From assembly GCA_937926065.1 (NCBI GenBank), contig CALANM010000197.1:1-15770 (forward strand): a stretch of 15,770 nucleotides of DNA, written 5' to 3'. The stretch is from an uncultured Microbacterium sp. Lineage in GTDB: Bacteria > Actinomycetota > Actinomycetes > Actinomycetales > Microbacteriaceae. Below are positions 1 to 8,070 of this stretch, one piece after another. Each line of letters begins with the position of its first letter. Within the stretch, counting starts at the first letter, position 1. The position numbers and the translations under genes were made by a program. Below the pieces are notes generated by a model, which searched no databases, had not been told where the DNA came from, and was given only the letters and a program-made list of their open reading frames with translations.

Positions 1-12
1 GTGCGGGTGGCG

Positions 13-38
13 CGCCGTGCACGCGGAGGCGAACGGCG
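13..38 (-). other. Weak hairpin after rpsB at the contig edge (left arm)
   Basis: This is the mirror copy of the 6-base stem after rpsB. The window ends 12 bases beyond it, before any tsf coding sequence. Confidence 0.25.
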
Positions 39-49
39 TGCTTCGCGGC

Positions 50-913
50 TTACTTGCTGTCGGTGGCCTCGGCCTCGGCGGCGGGAGCCTCGGTCGCCTC
101 GGCGGCGGGAGCCTCGTCGGTCGACTCGGCGGCCGGGGCCTCGGTCGACTCGGCGGGGGTCTCGAGCAGCTCGCGCTCCCACTCGGCGGGGGGCTCGGCG
201 GCCTCTTCTTCACCGGCGGGCTGGTGACGCTGGATCAGGCCCTCGGCCGCGGCGTCGGCGATGATGCGGGTGAGCAGGCCCACCGAGCGGATCGCGTCGT
301 CGTTGCCCGGAATCGGGTACTGGAACTCGTCGGGGTCGGCGTTCGTGTCGAGGATGCCGATCACGGGGATGCCGAGCTTCTTGGCCTCATCGATGGCGAG
401 GTGCTCGCGCTTGGCGTCGACCACCCAGATCGCCGAAGGCGTCTTCTGGAGGTTGCGAATGCCGCCGAGCGACTTGTGGAGCTTGTCGAGCTCGCGCTTC
501 TTGAGGAGGAGCTCCTTCTTGGTGAAGCCGCTCTCCGCCGGGTTCTCGAAGTCGAGCTCCTCGAGCTCCTTCATACGGGCGAGGCGCTTCGAGACCGTCG
601 AGAAGTTGGTGAGAAGGCCGCCCAGCCAGCGCTGGTTGACGTAGGGCTGGCCGACGCGCGTGGCCTGCTCCGCGATGACCTCCTGAGCCTGCTTCTTGGT
701 GCCGACGAAGAGGATGGTGCCACCGTGGGCGACCGTCTCCTTGGCGAACTCGTAGGCCTTGTCGATGTACGACAGGGACTGCTGCAGGTCGATGATGTGG
801 ATGCCGGAGCGCTCCGTGAGGATGAAGCGCTTCACCTTCGGGTTCCAGCGACGGGTCTGGTGTCCGAAGTGGACGCCGCTGTCGAGCAGCTGGCGAATTG
901 TGACGACGGCCAT
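50..913 (-). CDS. rpsB: 30S ribosomal protein S2 (left-arm copy)
   Basis: This encodes 287 residues of ribosomal protein S2, a late-assembling 30S subunit protein that also helps recruit S1-type proteins in many bacteria. The N-terminal S2 signature GVHFGHQTRRWNPK (residues 13-26) and the second signature around 159-194, ending LDTNADP, are intact. Residues about 232-287 form an acidic Ala/Glu/Pro tail beyond the usual core of roughly 240 residues. The ATG is preceded by an AGGAG 7 bases upstream. The gene points towards the left edge, and only 49 bases of downstream DNA are present, so the expected tsf neighbour is missing. It is identical to the copy at 14858-15721. Confidence 0.97.
   Translation of the reverse strand: MAVVTIRQLLDSGVHFGHQTRRWNPKVKRFILTERSGIHIIDLQQSLSYIDKAYEFAKETVAHGGTILFVGTKKQAQEVIAEQATRVGQPYVNQRWLGGLLTNFSTVSKRLARMKELEELDFENPAESGFTKKELLLKKRELDKLHKSLGGIRNLQKTPSAIWVVDAKREHLAIDEAKKLGIPVIGILDTNADPDEFQYPIPGNDDAIRSVGLLTRIIADAAAEGLIQRHQPAGEEEAAEPPAEWERELLETPAESTEAPAAESTDEAPAAEATEAPAAEAEATDSK
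72..142 (-). repeat. Short tandem repeats in the S2 acidic tail (left arm)
   Basis: This stretch encodes the three EAPAAE units near the S2 C-terminus. It is base-for-base identical to the right-arm repeat. Since tandem repeats are the first places where true duplicates diverge, equal repeat number in both arms fits a copying artefact. Confidence 0.75.
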
Positions 914-1042
914 GGCCGTTCTCCTGTTCTTTCGGTTCTTCTCGCGAGCCGACTGGCCGCGGGCCTGGTGCCCCGACGCACGTCCGCTCGTCCGTGAGGA
1001 TCGAGACCGGGGAAGTGCTGCCGATGTGTGGGCACGCGTAGT

Positions 1043-1061
1043 CATCCCGACAAGCGGGATG
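1043..1061 (-). promoter_or_regulatory. Hairpin in the rpsB leader (left arm)
   Basis: This 7-base stem with a 5-base loop lies 130 bases before the left rpsB ATG. It is a possible S2-responsive leader element and the mirror of the right-arm hairpin. Confidence 0.4.
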
Positions 1062-1069
1062 CGACACCC

Positions 1070-1078
1070 AGTGTAACA
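1070..1078 (-). promoter_or_regulatory. Candidate extended -10 promoter of rpsB (left arm)
   Basis: Read on the minus strand this is TGTTACACT, an extended -10-like element upstream of the leader hairpin. A -35 is not evident. Confidence 0.35.
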
Positions 1079-1175
1079 GTCGCCCGGCTCCTCCCCTGCC
1101 TCCGGGCTCTGCGAGTGTTTCCGCCCACAGCTGGTCGCTCCCCCTTCGCGCCGCGAGACGGGCGAGAGTGACGAG

Positions 1176-1748
1176 ATGGGATTCGGTCGCCACGTGGTCG
1201 CTGCGTCGATCGCTGCCGTCTTGGCGGCCGTCCCGCCTTTCACGACCGGTCATGTGACGCGCGTAGAGGCCGCGGAGCGGGCGGAGCCGACGACGCGCGC
1301 GCAGGGCGCCCGACCGGGGGTCCCGATCGACGCGCGCCACGTCGGCGAGTGGTCGTCGCCGACCGGCGACGTCCGGATCGTCTCACCTTTCCGTGCGCCC
1401 GCCGACCGATACAGCGCTGGACACCGCGGCATCGACCTGGACGCCCCCGTCGGATCGGCCCTGACGGCGCCCGCCCAGGGAGTCGTCGCGTTCTCGGGCC
1501 CGGTCGCTGACCGGAATGTGCTCACGATCGATCACGGCGGCGGTTTCGTCTCGACCCTCGAGCCGATCACGGAGGGCCTGCCGCCCGGCACGCCGGTCGA
1601 AGCGGGTGACGCTGTCGCCAGTGTCGGCACGGGCGGGCACGCGACCCTTGACACGGTGCACTTCGGCGTGCGCCTCCATGGCGAGTATGTCAACCCGCTG
1701 CTGCTGCTCGGCGACGTTCCTCGCGCTGTGCTGCGCCCCTGCTGTTGA
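1176..1748 (+). CDS. Secreted M23 (LytM-like) peptidase-family protein (left-arm copy)
   Basis: This 190-residue protein has a short basic N-terminus and a hydrophobic stretch at about residues 7-22, consistent with a signal peptide and export. The rest resembles a LytM/M23 peptidase domain: HRGIDLD supplies H83 and D87 of the zinc-binding HxxxD motif, followed by the GxVVAFSG strand and HFGVR with H162. The usual HxH is TVH here (T160, H162), so the first histidine is absent. M23 enzymes cleave peptidoglycan peptide bridges, but activity of this one is uncertain. The start has only a weak GAGAG about 7 bases upstream. The gene is divergent from rpsB and convergent with xerC, an arrangement I also recall next to rpsB in mycobacteria. 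Confidence 0.85.
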   Translation: MGFGRHVVAASIAAVLAAVPPFTTGHVTRVEAAERAEPTTRAQGARPGVPIDARHVGEWSSPTGDVRIVSPFRAPADRYSAGHRGIDLDAPVGSALTAPAQGVVAFSGPVADRNVLTIDHGGGFVSTLEPITEGLPPGTPVEAGDAVASVGTGGHATLDTVHFGVRLHGEYVNPLLLLGDVPRAVLRPCC

Positions 1749-1794
1749 CCGGCCACCGGCGCAGGAGCTCGCACCGGTGCGCTCGACCGGTCAA
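1745..1794. terminator. Shared hairpin holding the convergent M23 and xerC stop codons (left arm)
   Basis: TTGACCGG (1745-1752) contains the M23 stop TGA, and CCGGTCAA (1787-1794) contains the xerC stop read on the minus strand. They pair perfectly. GCACCGGTGC at 1771-1780 is itself a 10-base palindrome, and 1779-1798 is a 20-base palindrome with one mismatched pair. It is a likely bidirectional terminator for the convergent genes. Confidence 0.5.
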
Positions 1795-2690
1795 GCGCGC
1801 GGGTGAGCGAGCCGATAGGTGGCGGTGAGCTTCTCGGCCGACACGTGGGTGTAGATCTGTGTCGTCCCGAGGCTCGCGTGGCCGAGAATCTCCTGCACGG
1901 CGCGAAGGTCGGCTCCCCCGTCGAGAAGATGCGTTGCCGCCGAGTGCCGGAGGCTGTGGGGGCCCACGGCGGCGGCGCCGAGTGCGGGTCCTACGAGGCG
2001 GCTGACGACGTCATACACGGCGCGAGGTCCGATGCGGGCTCCCTTTGCGCCCACGAAGAGCGCGCGAGTGCCGTCTCCCCGCGACACCAGGCGGGGCCGC
2101 GCGCGTACGAGATAGGCGTCCAGGGCCCGCTGCGCCGGGAGCCCGTAGGGAGCCGTGCGCTCCTTGTCGCCCTTACCGACCACGCGCACGGTGCGGCGCG
2201 CCGCGTCGATGTCGTCGAGGTCGACTCCGCACAGTTCGGACACCCGGAGAGCGGCGGCGTACAGGAGTTCCAGCATCGCGACGTCGCGCAGCGCGAGCGG
2301 GTCTCCTGTCGCGGTCCGGTTCTGCGCGGCCTCGAGCACGCGCGCGAGAGCGTCAGCGGTCGCGACCTTGGGCAGGGTGCGACCCCGCTTGGGGGACTGA
2401 AGTCTCACGCTGGGGTCGACGTCCGCTCTGCCGACATCCTTCGCCCACGCGAAGAATCCGCGAGCCGCTGCCGCGCGCCGCGCGATCGTGGACCGCGCCT
2501 CCCCCCGGTTGGTCGCCGCCCACAGCCAGTCGCGCAGGTCTTCCAACCCGACCGTTCGCGTGTCTTCGATTCCCGTGGTGGCCGCAAGGTCGCGAAGGTC
2601 GCTCGCGTAGGCCTTCACCGTCGCCGGCGACAGTCGTCGCACCTCAGCGAGATGGCGGACGTAGTCGTCGACGTCGTGCAGGAAGGACAT
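1791..2690 (-). CDS. xerC: Tyrosine recombinase XerC (left-arm copy)
   Basis: This 299-residue integrase-family recombinase has an N-terminal SAM-like core-binding domain (about residues 1-90) and a C-terminal catalytic domain. The complete catalytic set is visible: R149, K173, H245, R248, H271 and nucleophile Y280 in the QIYTHVS motif. Its length and position beside dprA match chromosomal XerC, which acts with XerD at dif to resolve chromosome dimers. XerC versus XerD is assigned from context, not from specific residues. It lies 42 bases after dprA on the same strand and ends tail-to-tail with the M23 gene, 42 bases away. Identical to 13081-13980. Confidence 0.93.
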   Translation of the reverse strand: MSFLHDVDDYVRHLAEVRRLSPATVKAYASDLRDLAATTGIEDTRTVGLEDLRDWLWAATNRGEARSTIARRAAAARGFFAWAKDVGRADVDPSVRLQSPKRGRTLPKVATADALARVLEAAQNRTATGDPLALRDVAMLELLYAAALRVSELCGVDLDDIDAARRTVRVVGKGDKERTAPYGLPAQRALDAYLVRARPRLVSRGDGTRALFVGAKGARIGPRAVYDVVSRLVGPALGAAAVGPHSLRHSAATHLLDGGADLRAVQEILGHASLGTTQIYTHVSAEKLTATYRLAHPRA

Positions 2691-2717
2691 GCCTCCAGGA
2701 TGCCCGCCCGGTATGCG

Positions 2718-2759
2718 GCCGGATGGAAAGGCTCACCGAGGACGCGCTTTCCATCCGGC
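2718..2759 (-). terminator. Long hairpin spanning the dprA stop codon (left arm)
   Basis: The same 13-base perfect stem and 16-base loop as in the right arm, with the dprA stop codon (2733-2735) in the loop. The stem is followed by the xerC start region, not by a T tract. Confidence 0.55.
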
Positions 2760-3929
2760 TCCGCTTCGCTCCGCCCTGCCGTCGAGAGCGAGCATTCCGA
2801 GCGCGCCTTCGACGTCGGGCAACGCCATCCCGGTACGCCGCGCGAGGTCACCCGCCGAACGCGCCGTGCGGGAACTGAGCGCGTCCAGCACACGGGTGCG
2901 ATCGGCAGCGTCGCCTGCCGATGCTGCGTCCTCGAAGAGCGGCGCCCGAGAGTCGAGTCCTATCAGCTCCCGCGCGTCAGCGACGGAGGTGACGCAGACG
3001 GCGTCGTACTCTCGCAACAGCCGGTGACACCCCGCTGACGCGGGGCTCGTCACCGGACCCGGCACGGCGCCCAGCGCCCGGCCCAGCGTGGCTGCGTGTC
3101 CTGCGGTATTGAGCGACCCGCTCCGCCACCCGGCTTCCACGACGATCGTCGCATCCGCGGACGCGGCAATGAGCCTGTTGCGGGCAAGGAAGCGCCATTT
3201 GGTGGGGGCGCTTCCGCATGGGACGTCAGCGACGACGGCGCCGCCGGATGCCGCGATCCGCTCGAGCAGCGAGCGATGGCCCGCCGGGTAGGGGCGGTCG
3301 ACGCCACCCGCCATCCATGCGATGGTCGCTCCTCCCGCCGCCAGCGCGGCCCGGTGCGCCGCGCCGTCGATGCCGTAGGCCCCACCCGATACCACGCCGA
3401 TTCCCGCCGCCGCGAGGTCAGCCGACAACTCGGATGCGATGTGCTCGCCGTACGTCGTCGCCGCCCGTGCGCCCACCAGCGCGACCGCTGCCGGCACGGA
3501 GAGAGTCCGTGGGTCTCCTTTCACCCACAGGCATATTGGGGCGTGCGCGCCGAGGGCGTCGACACGGGCCGGCCAGTGCGGCCCCGTCGGCACGATCGGG
3601 CGGACCCCCGCGCGCTCCGCGGAGTCGGAGGCGTGGACGGCATCTCCCAAGCGCGGCAGCCAGCGCGAGCGGGCGTCGCGAAGGTCGGGCGGAGCGACGC
3701 CCGCCTGCGAGACATCATGTTCTGAGCCCTGCGCGATCTCGAGCGCCCGCGAGGCGCCGAATGCCGTGACCAGCGCGCCGGCGATGCCGTCGCCGGGCTC
3801 GCACAACGCCGACCAGAGCATGCGGGCGTCGAGCTCCGCGAGACCTTCATCGTCGAGATCGTCGGCCCATGCGGCCGTGCGTCGACGCACCTCACGCACC
3901 GAAGTGTCGATGCGTGCGTCGCCGCTCAC
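2733..3929 (-). CDS. dprA: DNA-processing protein DprA (left-arm copy)
   Basis: The GTG start gives 398 residues. DprA/Smf binds incoming single-stranded DNA and loads RecA during transformation; many non-competent bacteria also keep it. Visible are an N-terminal SAM-like region (about 25-70), the Rossmann-like core beginning VALVGAR (149-155), SGGAYGID (181-188), the RNR motif (250-252), and a C-terminal winged-helix region (about 340-398). The start overlaps the comM stop as GTGA and has a GGGGAG site 7 bases upstream, which fixes this start over longer in-frame options. Its stop codon sits in the loop of a long hairpin. Identical to 11842-13038. Confidence 0.94.
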   Translation of the reverse strand: MSGDARIDTSVREVRRRTAAWADDLDDEGLAELDARMLWSALCEPGDGIAGALVTAFGASRALEIAQGSEHDVSQAGVAPPDLRDARSRWLPRLGDAVHASDSAERAGVRPIVPTGPHWPARVDALGAHAPICLWVKGDPRTLSVPAAVALVGARAATTYGEHIASELSADLAAAGIGVVSGGAYGIDGAAHRAALAAGGATIAWMAGGVDRPYPAGHRSLLERIAASGGAVVADVPCGSAPTKWRFLARNRLIAASADATIVVEAGWRSGSLNTAGHAATLGRALGAVPGPVTSPASAGCHRLLREYDAVCVTSVADARELIGLDSRAPLFEDAASAGDAADRTRVLDALSSRTARSAGDLARRTGMALPDVEGALGMLALDGRAERSGAGWKARPR

Positions 3930-5455
3930 GCCGACGCTCCCCGCTTGAGAAACAGCGCACGGGCGATATGGTCGCTTCCCAGCTGCTCGCTGCCGTCGAT
4001 GTCGGCGAGAGTCCAGGCCACGCGCAGCACCCTGTCGTACGCGCGAAGACTGAGGGCGCCGCGCTGAAGGGCGGCGTCGAGCGGACGTCGAACGTCCGAA
4101 CGCGGCGCCCGCGGACCGCGCCGCAGCCAGTTCCCTGGGGCCTCCGCGTTCGTGCGCACCCCGACCGCGCGCAGCCGCTCGCACGCCCGGTCGCGCGCGC
4201 CCGCGACGATCGCGCGCGCAGACTCCGTGGAGACCGTCGTGGTCTCATCGGTCATCTGCGCGAGCGACACACGGCGCATCGCAAGCTCGATGTCGACGCG
4301 GTCGAGAAGCGGGCCGCTCAGTCTTCCCAGATACCGACGGATCGCGAGAGACGGGCAGGTGCACGTGCCTCCGGGCACCGAGTAGTGGCCGCAGGGGCAT
4401 GGGTTGGTGGCGAGGACGAGCTGGAAGCGCGCGGGGAAACGCGCTCGGAATCCCACTCGATGCACTTCGATCTCGCCGGTCTCGAGAGGCTGCCGAAGCG
4501 CATTGAGCGCGTGCGCCGAGAACTCGCCGGCCTCGTCGAGGAACAGGACTCCCCCGCTCGCCCGCGCGATCGCGCCGGGTCGCACCGTCCGACTTCCACC
4601 GCCGACGAGCGCCGCGACGCTTGCGGAATGATGCGGCGCCTCGAACGGAGGCGTCCTCGTGAGGTTCCGGATCGGGGTGCCAGAGAGCGAGCGCAATGAC
4701 GCTGCCTGAAGAGCGGCTTCGTCGTCGAGCGCGGGGAGGATTCCCGGGAGCCGCCGTGCGAGCATCGTCTTGCCTGCTCCGGGCGGCCCGGACATCAGGA
4801 TGTGGTGACCGCCGGCTGCCGCGACGATGAGAGCATCGACCGCCTCACGCTGGCCGAGGACATCCGCCAGTTCGGGCGCTTCGCCCGACGCGTCGTCGCT
4901 CACCGCGCCCAGAGGAACCGCCTTCTGATCGACGCACGCGACGTCGAGCCCGTGGACGCGGGCGACGTCACGCAGATTCACGGCGCCGATGACCTCGACG
5001 CCGTCGACGAGCCGCGCCTCATCGACGCAGGCGGCCGGCACGATCACCCGGCTGAATCCGGCACGTGCCGCGGCCATCACCGCGGGCAGGATGCCCGGGA
5101 CGGGGCGCAGCCTGCCGTCGAGCCCCAGTTCGCCGAGGTGCACGGTGGATGCCAGCGAGGCGGCTCCGAGAGCAAGCTCCGTAGCGAGGGCGGCAATCGC
5201 CACGGCGACGTCGAGGCCCGTTCCGTGCTTCGGAAGGTTCGCAGGCGACAGGTTCACGACCACGCGGCGACGAGGCAGGGGAAGGTCGCTGTTGCCGCAC
5301 GCATTGTGGACCCGCTGCTGCGCTTCGCCGATCGACTTGTCCGGGAGCCCGATGATCGCGAACCCGGGCGTCTGCGTCGAGAGATCGGCCTCGACTTCGA
5401 TCAGATCGCCCGCGACGCCCGTGACGACGACCGACCATGTGCGCCCCACGCTCAC
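3926..5455 (-). CDS. comM: ComM/YifB Mg-chelatase-like AAA+ ATPase (left-arm copy)
   Basis: This 509-residue protein matches the ComM family in length (E. coli about 506). It has an N-terminal Lon-protease-like fold (about 20-140) with PGFAIIGLPDK, an AAA+ domain with Walker A GPPGAGKT (223-230) and Walker B VLFLDE (303-308), the NPCPCGHY cysteine cluster, and a C-terminal Mg-chelatase-type helical domain. ComM is known in Vibrio as a branch-migration helicase used in transformation. The GTG start overlaps the stop of the UPF0102 gene and has AGGAGG 7 bases upstream; a longer in-frame ATG exists but lies inside that gene and is less likely. Identical to 10316-11845. Confidence 0.95.
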   Translation of the reverse strand: MSVGRTWSVVVTGVAGDLIEVEADLSTQTPGFAIIGLPDKSIGEAQQRVHNACGNSDLPLPRRRVVVNLSPANLPKHGTGLDVAVAIAALATELALGAASLASTVHLGELGLDGRLRPVPGILPAVMAAARAGFSRVIVPAACVDEARLVDGVEVIGAVNLRDVARVHGLDVACVDQKAVPLGAVSDDASGEAPELADVLGQREAVDALIVAAAGGHHILMSGPPGAGKTMLARRLPGILPALDDEAALQAASLRSLSGTPIRNLTRTPPFEAPHHSASVAALVGGGSRTVRPGAIARASGGVLFLDEAGEFSAHALNALRQPLETGEIEVHRVGFRARFPARFQLVLATNPCPCGHYSVPGGTCTCPSLAIRRYLGRLSGPLLDRVDIELAMRRVSLAQMTDETTTVSTESARAIVAGARDRACERLRAVGVRTNAEAPGNWLRRGPRAPRSDVRRPLDAALQRGALSLRAYDRVLRVAWTLADIDGSEQLGSDHIARALFLKRGASA

Positions 5456-5814
5456 CGGAGGTCCTCCTGGTGCTCCAGGAGCCCGGTCTCGGGATCGTCT
5501 CCCGTCACTCCGATCGCGTCGAGGCGCAGGATGCGCCCGCATGCGGCCTCGCGGTGAGCGGCGGACCACCGTTGCGCGAGCCGCCACAGCCGTGACCGCT
5601 TTCGCGCGTCGACAGCGTCGAACGGGTGCCCGAACCGGTCAGACCGACGGGTCTTGACCTCGACGACGACCAGCGCATCGTCCCGGCACGCGACGATGTC
5701 GATCTCTCCCTCGGGGCAGCGCCAATTGCGATCGAGGATGTCGTAGCCCAGTTCGCGAAGATGGCGCTCTGCTCGCTCTTCGCCTGCACGCCCACGTTCG
5801 TCTTTGTCTGCCAT
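5452..5814 (-). CDS. UPF0102 (YraN-family) endonuclease-like protein (left-arm copy)
   Basis: This 120-residue protein belongs to the UPF0102/YraN family, which has a restriction-endonuclease-like fold. The family pattern is clear: GRAGEERAERHL near the N-terminus, GYDILDRNWRC, then GEIDIV (36-41) and VVEVKTR (50-56), giving the D39, E52 and K54 nuclease-like triad. The function is not well defined; the conserved position ahead of comM and dprA suggests a DNA-processing role. The stop overlaps the comM start as GTGA. No Shine-Dalgarno sequence is visible before its ATG. Identical to 9957-10319. Confidence 0.92.
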   Translation of the reverse strand: MADKDERGRAGEERAERHLRELGYDILDRNWRCPEGEIDIVACRDDALVVVEVKTRRSDRFGHPFDAVDARKRSRLWRLAQRWSAAHREAACGRILRLDAIGVTGDDPETGLLEHQEDLR

Positions 5815-5935
5815 GGCACGATACTGACGAACGCGGACGGACGGTCAGATGCCGACGACACGCGATGTGGGAAAGTCGCTGTCGAACCGGCTCGCAGAGG
5901 AGTCTGCGCCGTCGGACCCCGAGCGACAGGAGGTC

Positions 5936-6259
5936 TCAAGAATCGAGTGAGAGCTCTTCCGGCAGCTGGAAGTCGCGCCGCTGGAGCTCCTCGACGTTGA
6001 CGTCCTTGAACGTGAGGACGCGCACCGACTTCACGAAGCGGTCGGCGCGATAGATGTCCCACACCCACACGTCGTTCATGGAGATCTCGAAGTAGAAGTC
6101 GTGCTCCGTGTCGCGGCGCACGACGTTGACCTCGTTCGCGAGGTAGAAGCGGCGCTCGGTCTCGATGACGTACTGGAACTGCGAGACGACGTCGCGGTAC
6201 TCCTTGTACAACGCGAGTTCGAGCTCGCGGTCGTAGTCCTCGAAAACTTCATCATCCAT
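5936..6259 (-). CDS. DUF2469 family protein (left-arm copy)
   Basis: This 107-residue acidic protein, beginning MDDEVFEDYDRELELALYKEYRDV, matches the actinobacterial DUF2469 family that sits between rnhB and the UPF0102 gene in many actinobacteria. No signal peptide, membrane segment or catalytic motif is visible. The body is rich in aromatic and charged residues (FYFEIS, VWVWDIYRADRF). Its function is unknown. It starts 38 bases after rnhB and has no Shine-Dalgarno sequence; a TAGGAT box lies 9 bases before the ATG, suggesting a leaderless transcript. Identical to 9512-9835. Confidence 0.93.
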   Translation of the reverse strand: MDDEVFEDYDRELELALYKEYRDVVSQFQYVIETERRFYLANEVNVVRRDTEHDFYFEISMNDVWVWDIYRADRFVKSVRVLTFKDVNVEELQRRDFQLPEELSLDS

Positions 6260-6268
6260 GGTGAGTCA

Positions 6269-6274
6269 ATCCTA
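6269..6274 (-). promoter_or_regulatory. Candidate -10 box for a leaderless DUF2469 transcript (left arm)
   Basis: On the minus strand this reads TAGGAT, 9 bases before the DUF2469 ATG. It sits in the 38-base gap after rnhB, next to the 12-base palindrome CGGTGGCCACCG at 6283-6294. Confidence 0.4.
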
Positions 6275-6297
6275 TGCGCGCCCGGTGGCCACCGTCG

Positions 6298-6957
6298 TCA
6301 GAACAGCGTCGGCGCATCGGCGATCGCCCACGACGCCCGGTGGTGGGGGCTCAGTCCGTACTGGCGGATGGCGTCACGATGTTCCGGACTCGCATAGCCC
6401 TTGTTGCGGAGCCATTGGTAGGCAGGCAGTTCGTCGTGCAGCTGGATCATGTGCGCGTCGCGCGCCACTTTGGCGATGACCGACGCAGCGGAGGCCGACG
6501 CGCAGTCGCGGTCGGCTTTGACGATCGGCTGCACCCTGAGCCCTGCTCCCCCCGCCGGCGTTATGTAGTCGTGGTTTCCGTCGAGGATGATGACGGCATC
6601 CTCGGGAACGACGCCGAAGGCGCGGAGCTCCGCGATCGCACGGAGGGCGGCAAGGCCCAGCGCGCGGATGATTCCGACCCGGTCGATCTCAGCGGCATCC
6701 GCCCATCCCACCGAGGACGCCGCAACCCAGCCCCGTGCGCGCTCCGCGACTTCGGCGCGCCGGTGCTCGACGACGAGCTTCGAATCGCGGAGCCCTTCCG
6801 GGATCCGGCGTCGTGCACCCGACGCATCGACGACGGCCGCTCCGACCGCCACGGGGCCGGCCAGCGCGCCGCGTCCCACCTCGTCGCACGCGATCACGAG
6901 CGCGTGCTCTTTGAGAAGCCGGCGCTCGACGGTGAGCCGCGGTGCGACGACGGTCAT
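6298..6957 (-). CDS. rnhB: Ribonuclease HII (left-arm copy)
   Basis: This 219-residue RNase HII cleaves RNA in RNA-DNA hybrids and starts removal of single ribonucleotides misincorporated in DNA. The RNase HII signature DEVGRG (25-30) provides catalytic D25 and E26. DSK (58-60), LDGNHDY with D126, and KADRDCASASAASVIAK with D149 complete the metal-binding site. The ATG overlaps the lepB stop as ATGA, which supports translational coupling and excludes the 25-residue longer in-frame reading. Identical to 8814-9473. Confidence 0.96.
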   Translation of the reverse strand: MTVVAPRLTVERRLLKEHALVIACDEVGRGALAGPVAVGAAVVDASGARRRIPEGLRDSKLVVEHRRAEVAERARGWVAASSVGWADAAEIDRVGIIRALGLAALRAIAELRAFGVVPEDAVIILDGNHDYITPAGGAGLRVQPIVKADRDCASASAASVIAKVARDAHMIQLHDELPAYQWLRNKGYASPEHRDAIRQYGLSPHHRASWAIADAPTLF

Positions 6958-7700
6958 TCTTCGGGGCCCTCCGGAACCCCGGAGAACACATCGTGATGGA
7001 AGTCGATGGCGCCGAGCCGTGAAAGCGGCCACGTCACGAGAAAGGCGCGGCCGACGACATTGTCAAGCGGGACGAACCCCTTTCCCGGCTGGTCCATGTT
7101 GTAGCGCGAGTCGCGTGATGCATCGCGGTTGTCGCCCAGGACCCAGAGCGAGTCGGCGGGCACGACGACGTCGTACGGCACGACATCGGGCGCGGTCTGA
7201 CCGTCGGCGAGATTCAGGTAGCCGGTCTCGTCGATCGGGACGTCGTTCACCATCACCTGCCCCATCGCGTTGCAGCAGACGACATGGTCGCCCGGCAGCC
7301 CGACGATTCGCTTGATCAGGTGATCCTTGCTGTCGGGGGCCGAGATGCCGACGAGCGCGAGGGTCCAGTCGACTGCCTCCACGAACGGGGAGCGCTGCGG
7401 CGCGGGCTCAACCGGGAGCCATCCACCGGGATCGCGGAAGACGACGACGTCGCCGCGCTCATAGCCGCTGAAGCGCGGCGTCAGCTCATCGACCAGGATG
7501 CGATCCTGCACCTGCAGGGTCCGCTCCATGGAGCCCGACGGAATGTAGAACGACCGCACGAGGAAGGTCTTCACCAGGAACGAGACGAGGACGGCGATCA
7601 CGATGATCACCAGCACATCGCGGACGATCGGCCAGACGCGGCGTCGACGAGGGCGGAACGGATCGGCCGCGGGTTCGGCGGCGATGTTCTCGGAGGTCAT
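6954..7700 (-). CDS. lepB: Signal peptidase I (left-arm copy)
   Basis: This 248-residue type I signal peptidase cleaves signal peptides from exported proteins at the outer face of the membrane. A basic N-terminus (RRRR at 18-21) precedes a single membrane segment (about 27-48). IPSGSM holds the nucleophile S57, KRIVGLPGD holds the general base K130, and GDNRDASRDSR (189-199) is the conserved final box. The ATG has AAGGA 5 bases upstream; an adjacent TTG codon is not needed as a start. It overlaps rnhB by 4 bases. Identical to 8071-8817. Confidence 0.96.
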   Translation of the reverse strand: MTSENIAAEPAADPFRPRRRRVWPIVRDVLVIIVIAVLVSFLVKTFLVRSFYIPSGSMERTLQVQDRILVDELTPRFSGYERGDVVVFRDPGGWLPVEPAPQRSPFVEAVDWTLALVGISAPDSKDHLIKRIVGLPGDHVVCCNAMGQVMVNDVPIDETGYLNLADGQTAPDVVPYDVVVPADSLWVLGDNRDASRDSRYNMDQPGKGFVPLDNVVGRAFLVTWPLSRLGAIDFHHDVFSGVPEGPEE

Positions 7701-8070
7701 CAAGGTCCTTCAGGTCGGCATTCGCACTCGGAGCCGTGCTCCCTGGCGCGCACTTCAAGGTTCGCACATCCGATGCTCGGGCCCGTGCGTCCGACGCGAT
7801 CTGCGTGCTCCCGAAAGAAATCACCGTGTCGCACAGCAGAGCTCCGTGCTCGGACGACGCCGGACACGAGAAGGCCCCGGAGGCATGCCTCCGGGGCCTT
7901 CTCGTGTCCGGCGTCGTCCGAGCACGGAGCTCTGCTGTGCGACACGGTGATTTCTTTCGGGAGCACGCAGATCGCGTCGGACGCACGGGCCCGAGCATCG
8001 GATGTGCGAACCTTGAAGTGCGCGCCAGGGAGCACGGCTCCGAGTGCGAATGCCGACCTGAAGGACCTTG
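7701..8070. other. Central gene-free region between mirrored lepB copies
   Basis: These 370 bases are two mirrored copies of the same 185-base lepB upstream region. No reading frame in it resembles a protein; frames that cross the axis exist only because the sequence is mirrored. I see the central terminator-like hairpin and the AAGGA ribosome binding site directly before each lepB. I could not find a convincing -35/-10 pair for lepB. In related actinobacteria rplS normally lies upstream of lepB; no rplS coding sequence is present. Confidence 0.8.
7871..7900. terminator. Terminator-like hairpin at the palindrome axis
   Basis: The sequence AAGGCCCCGGAGGCA followed at once by its reverse complement TGCCTCCGGGGCCTT forms an extremely stable GC-rich stem. 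AAGGCCCCGG...CCGGGGCCTT is the usual look of intrinsic terminators in high-GC actinobacteria, which often lack a long T tract. In the native genome it would plausibly end rplS just before lepB. The true loop and stem length cannot be read here because the mirror axis passes through its middle. Confidence 0.6.

Noticed and set aside
17..997. Long open frame (326 codons) on the plus strand across the left rpsB, and its mirror at 14774-15754
   Set aside because: It is the antisense shadow of rpsB; the Gly/Leu-rich, low-complexity product comes from reading GC-rich codons backwards.
1803..3038. 411-codon plus-strand frame opposite xerC and dprA, and its mirror at 12733-13968
   Set aside because: It crosses two well-supported genes on the other strand, has no recognisable domain and an arginine-rich composition typical of shadow frames.
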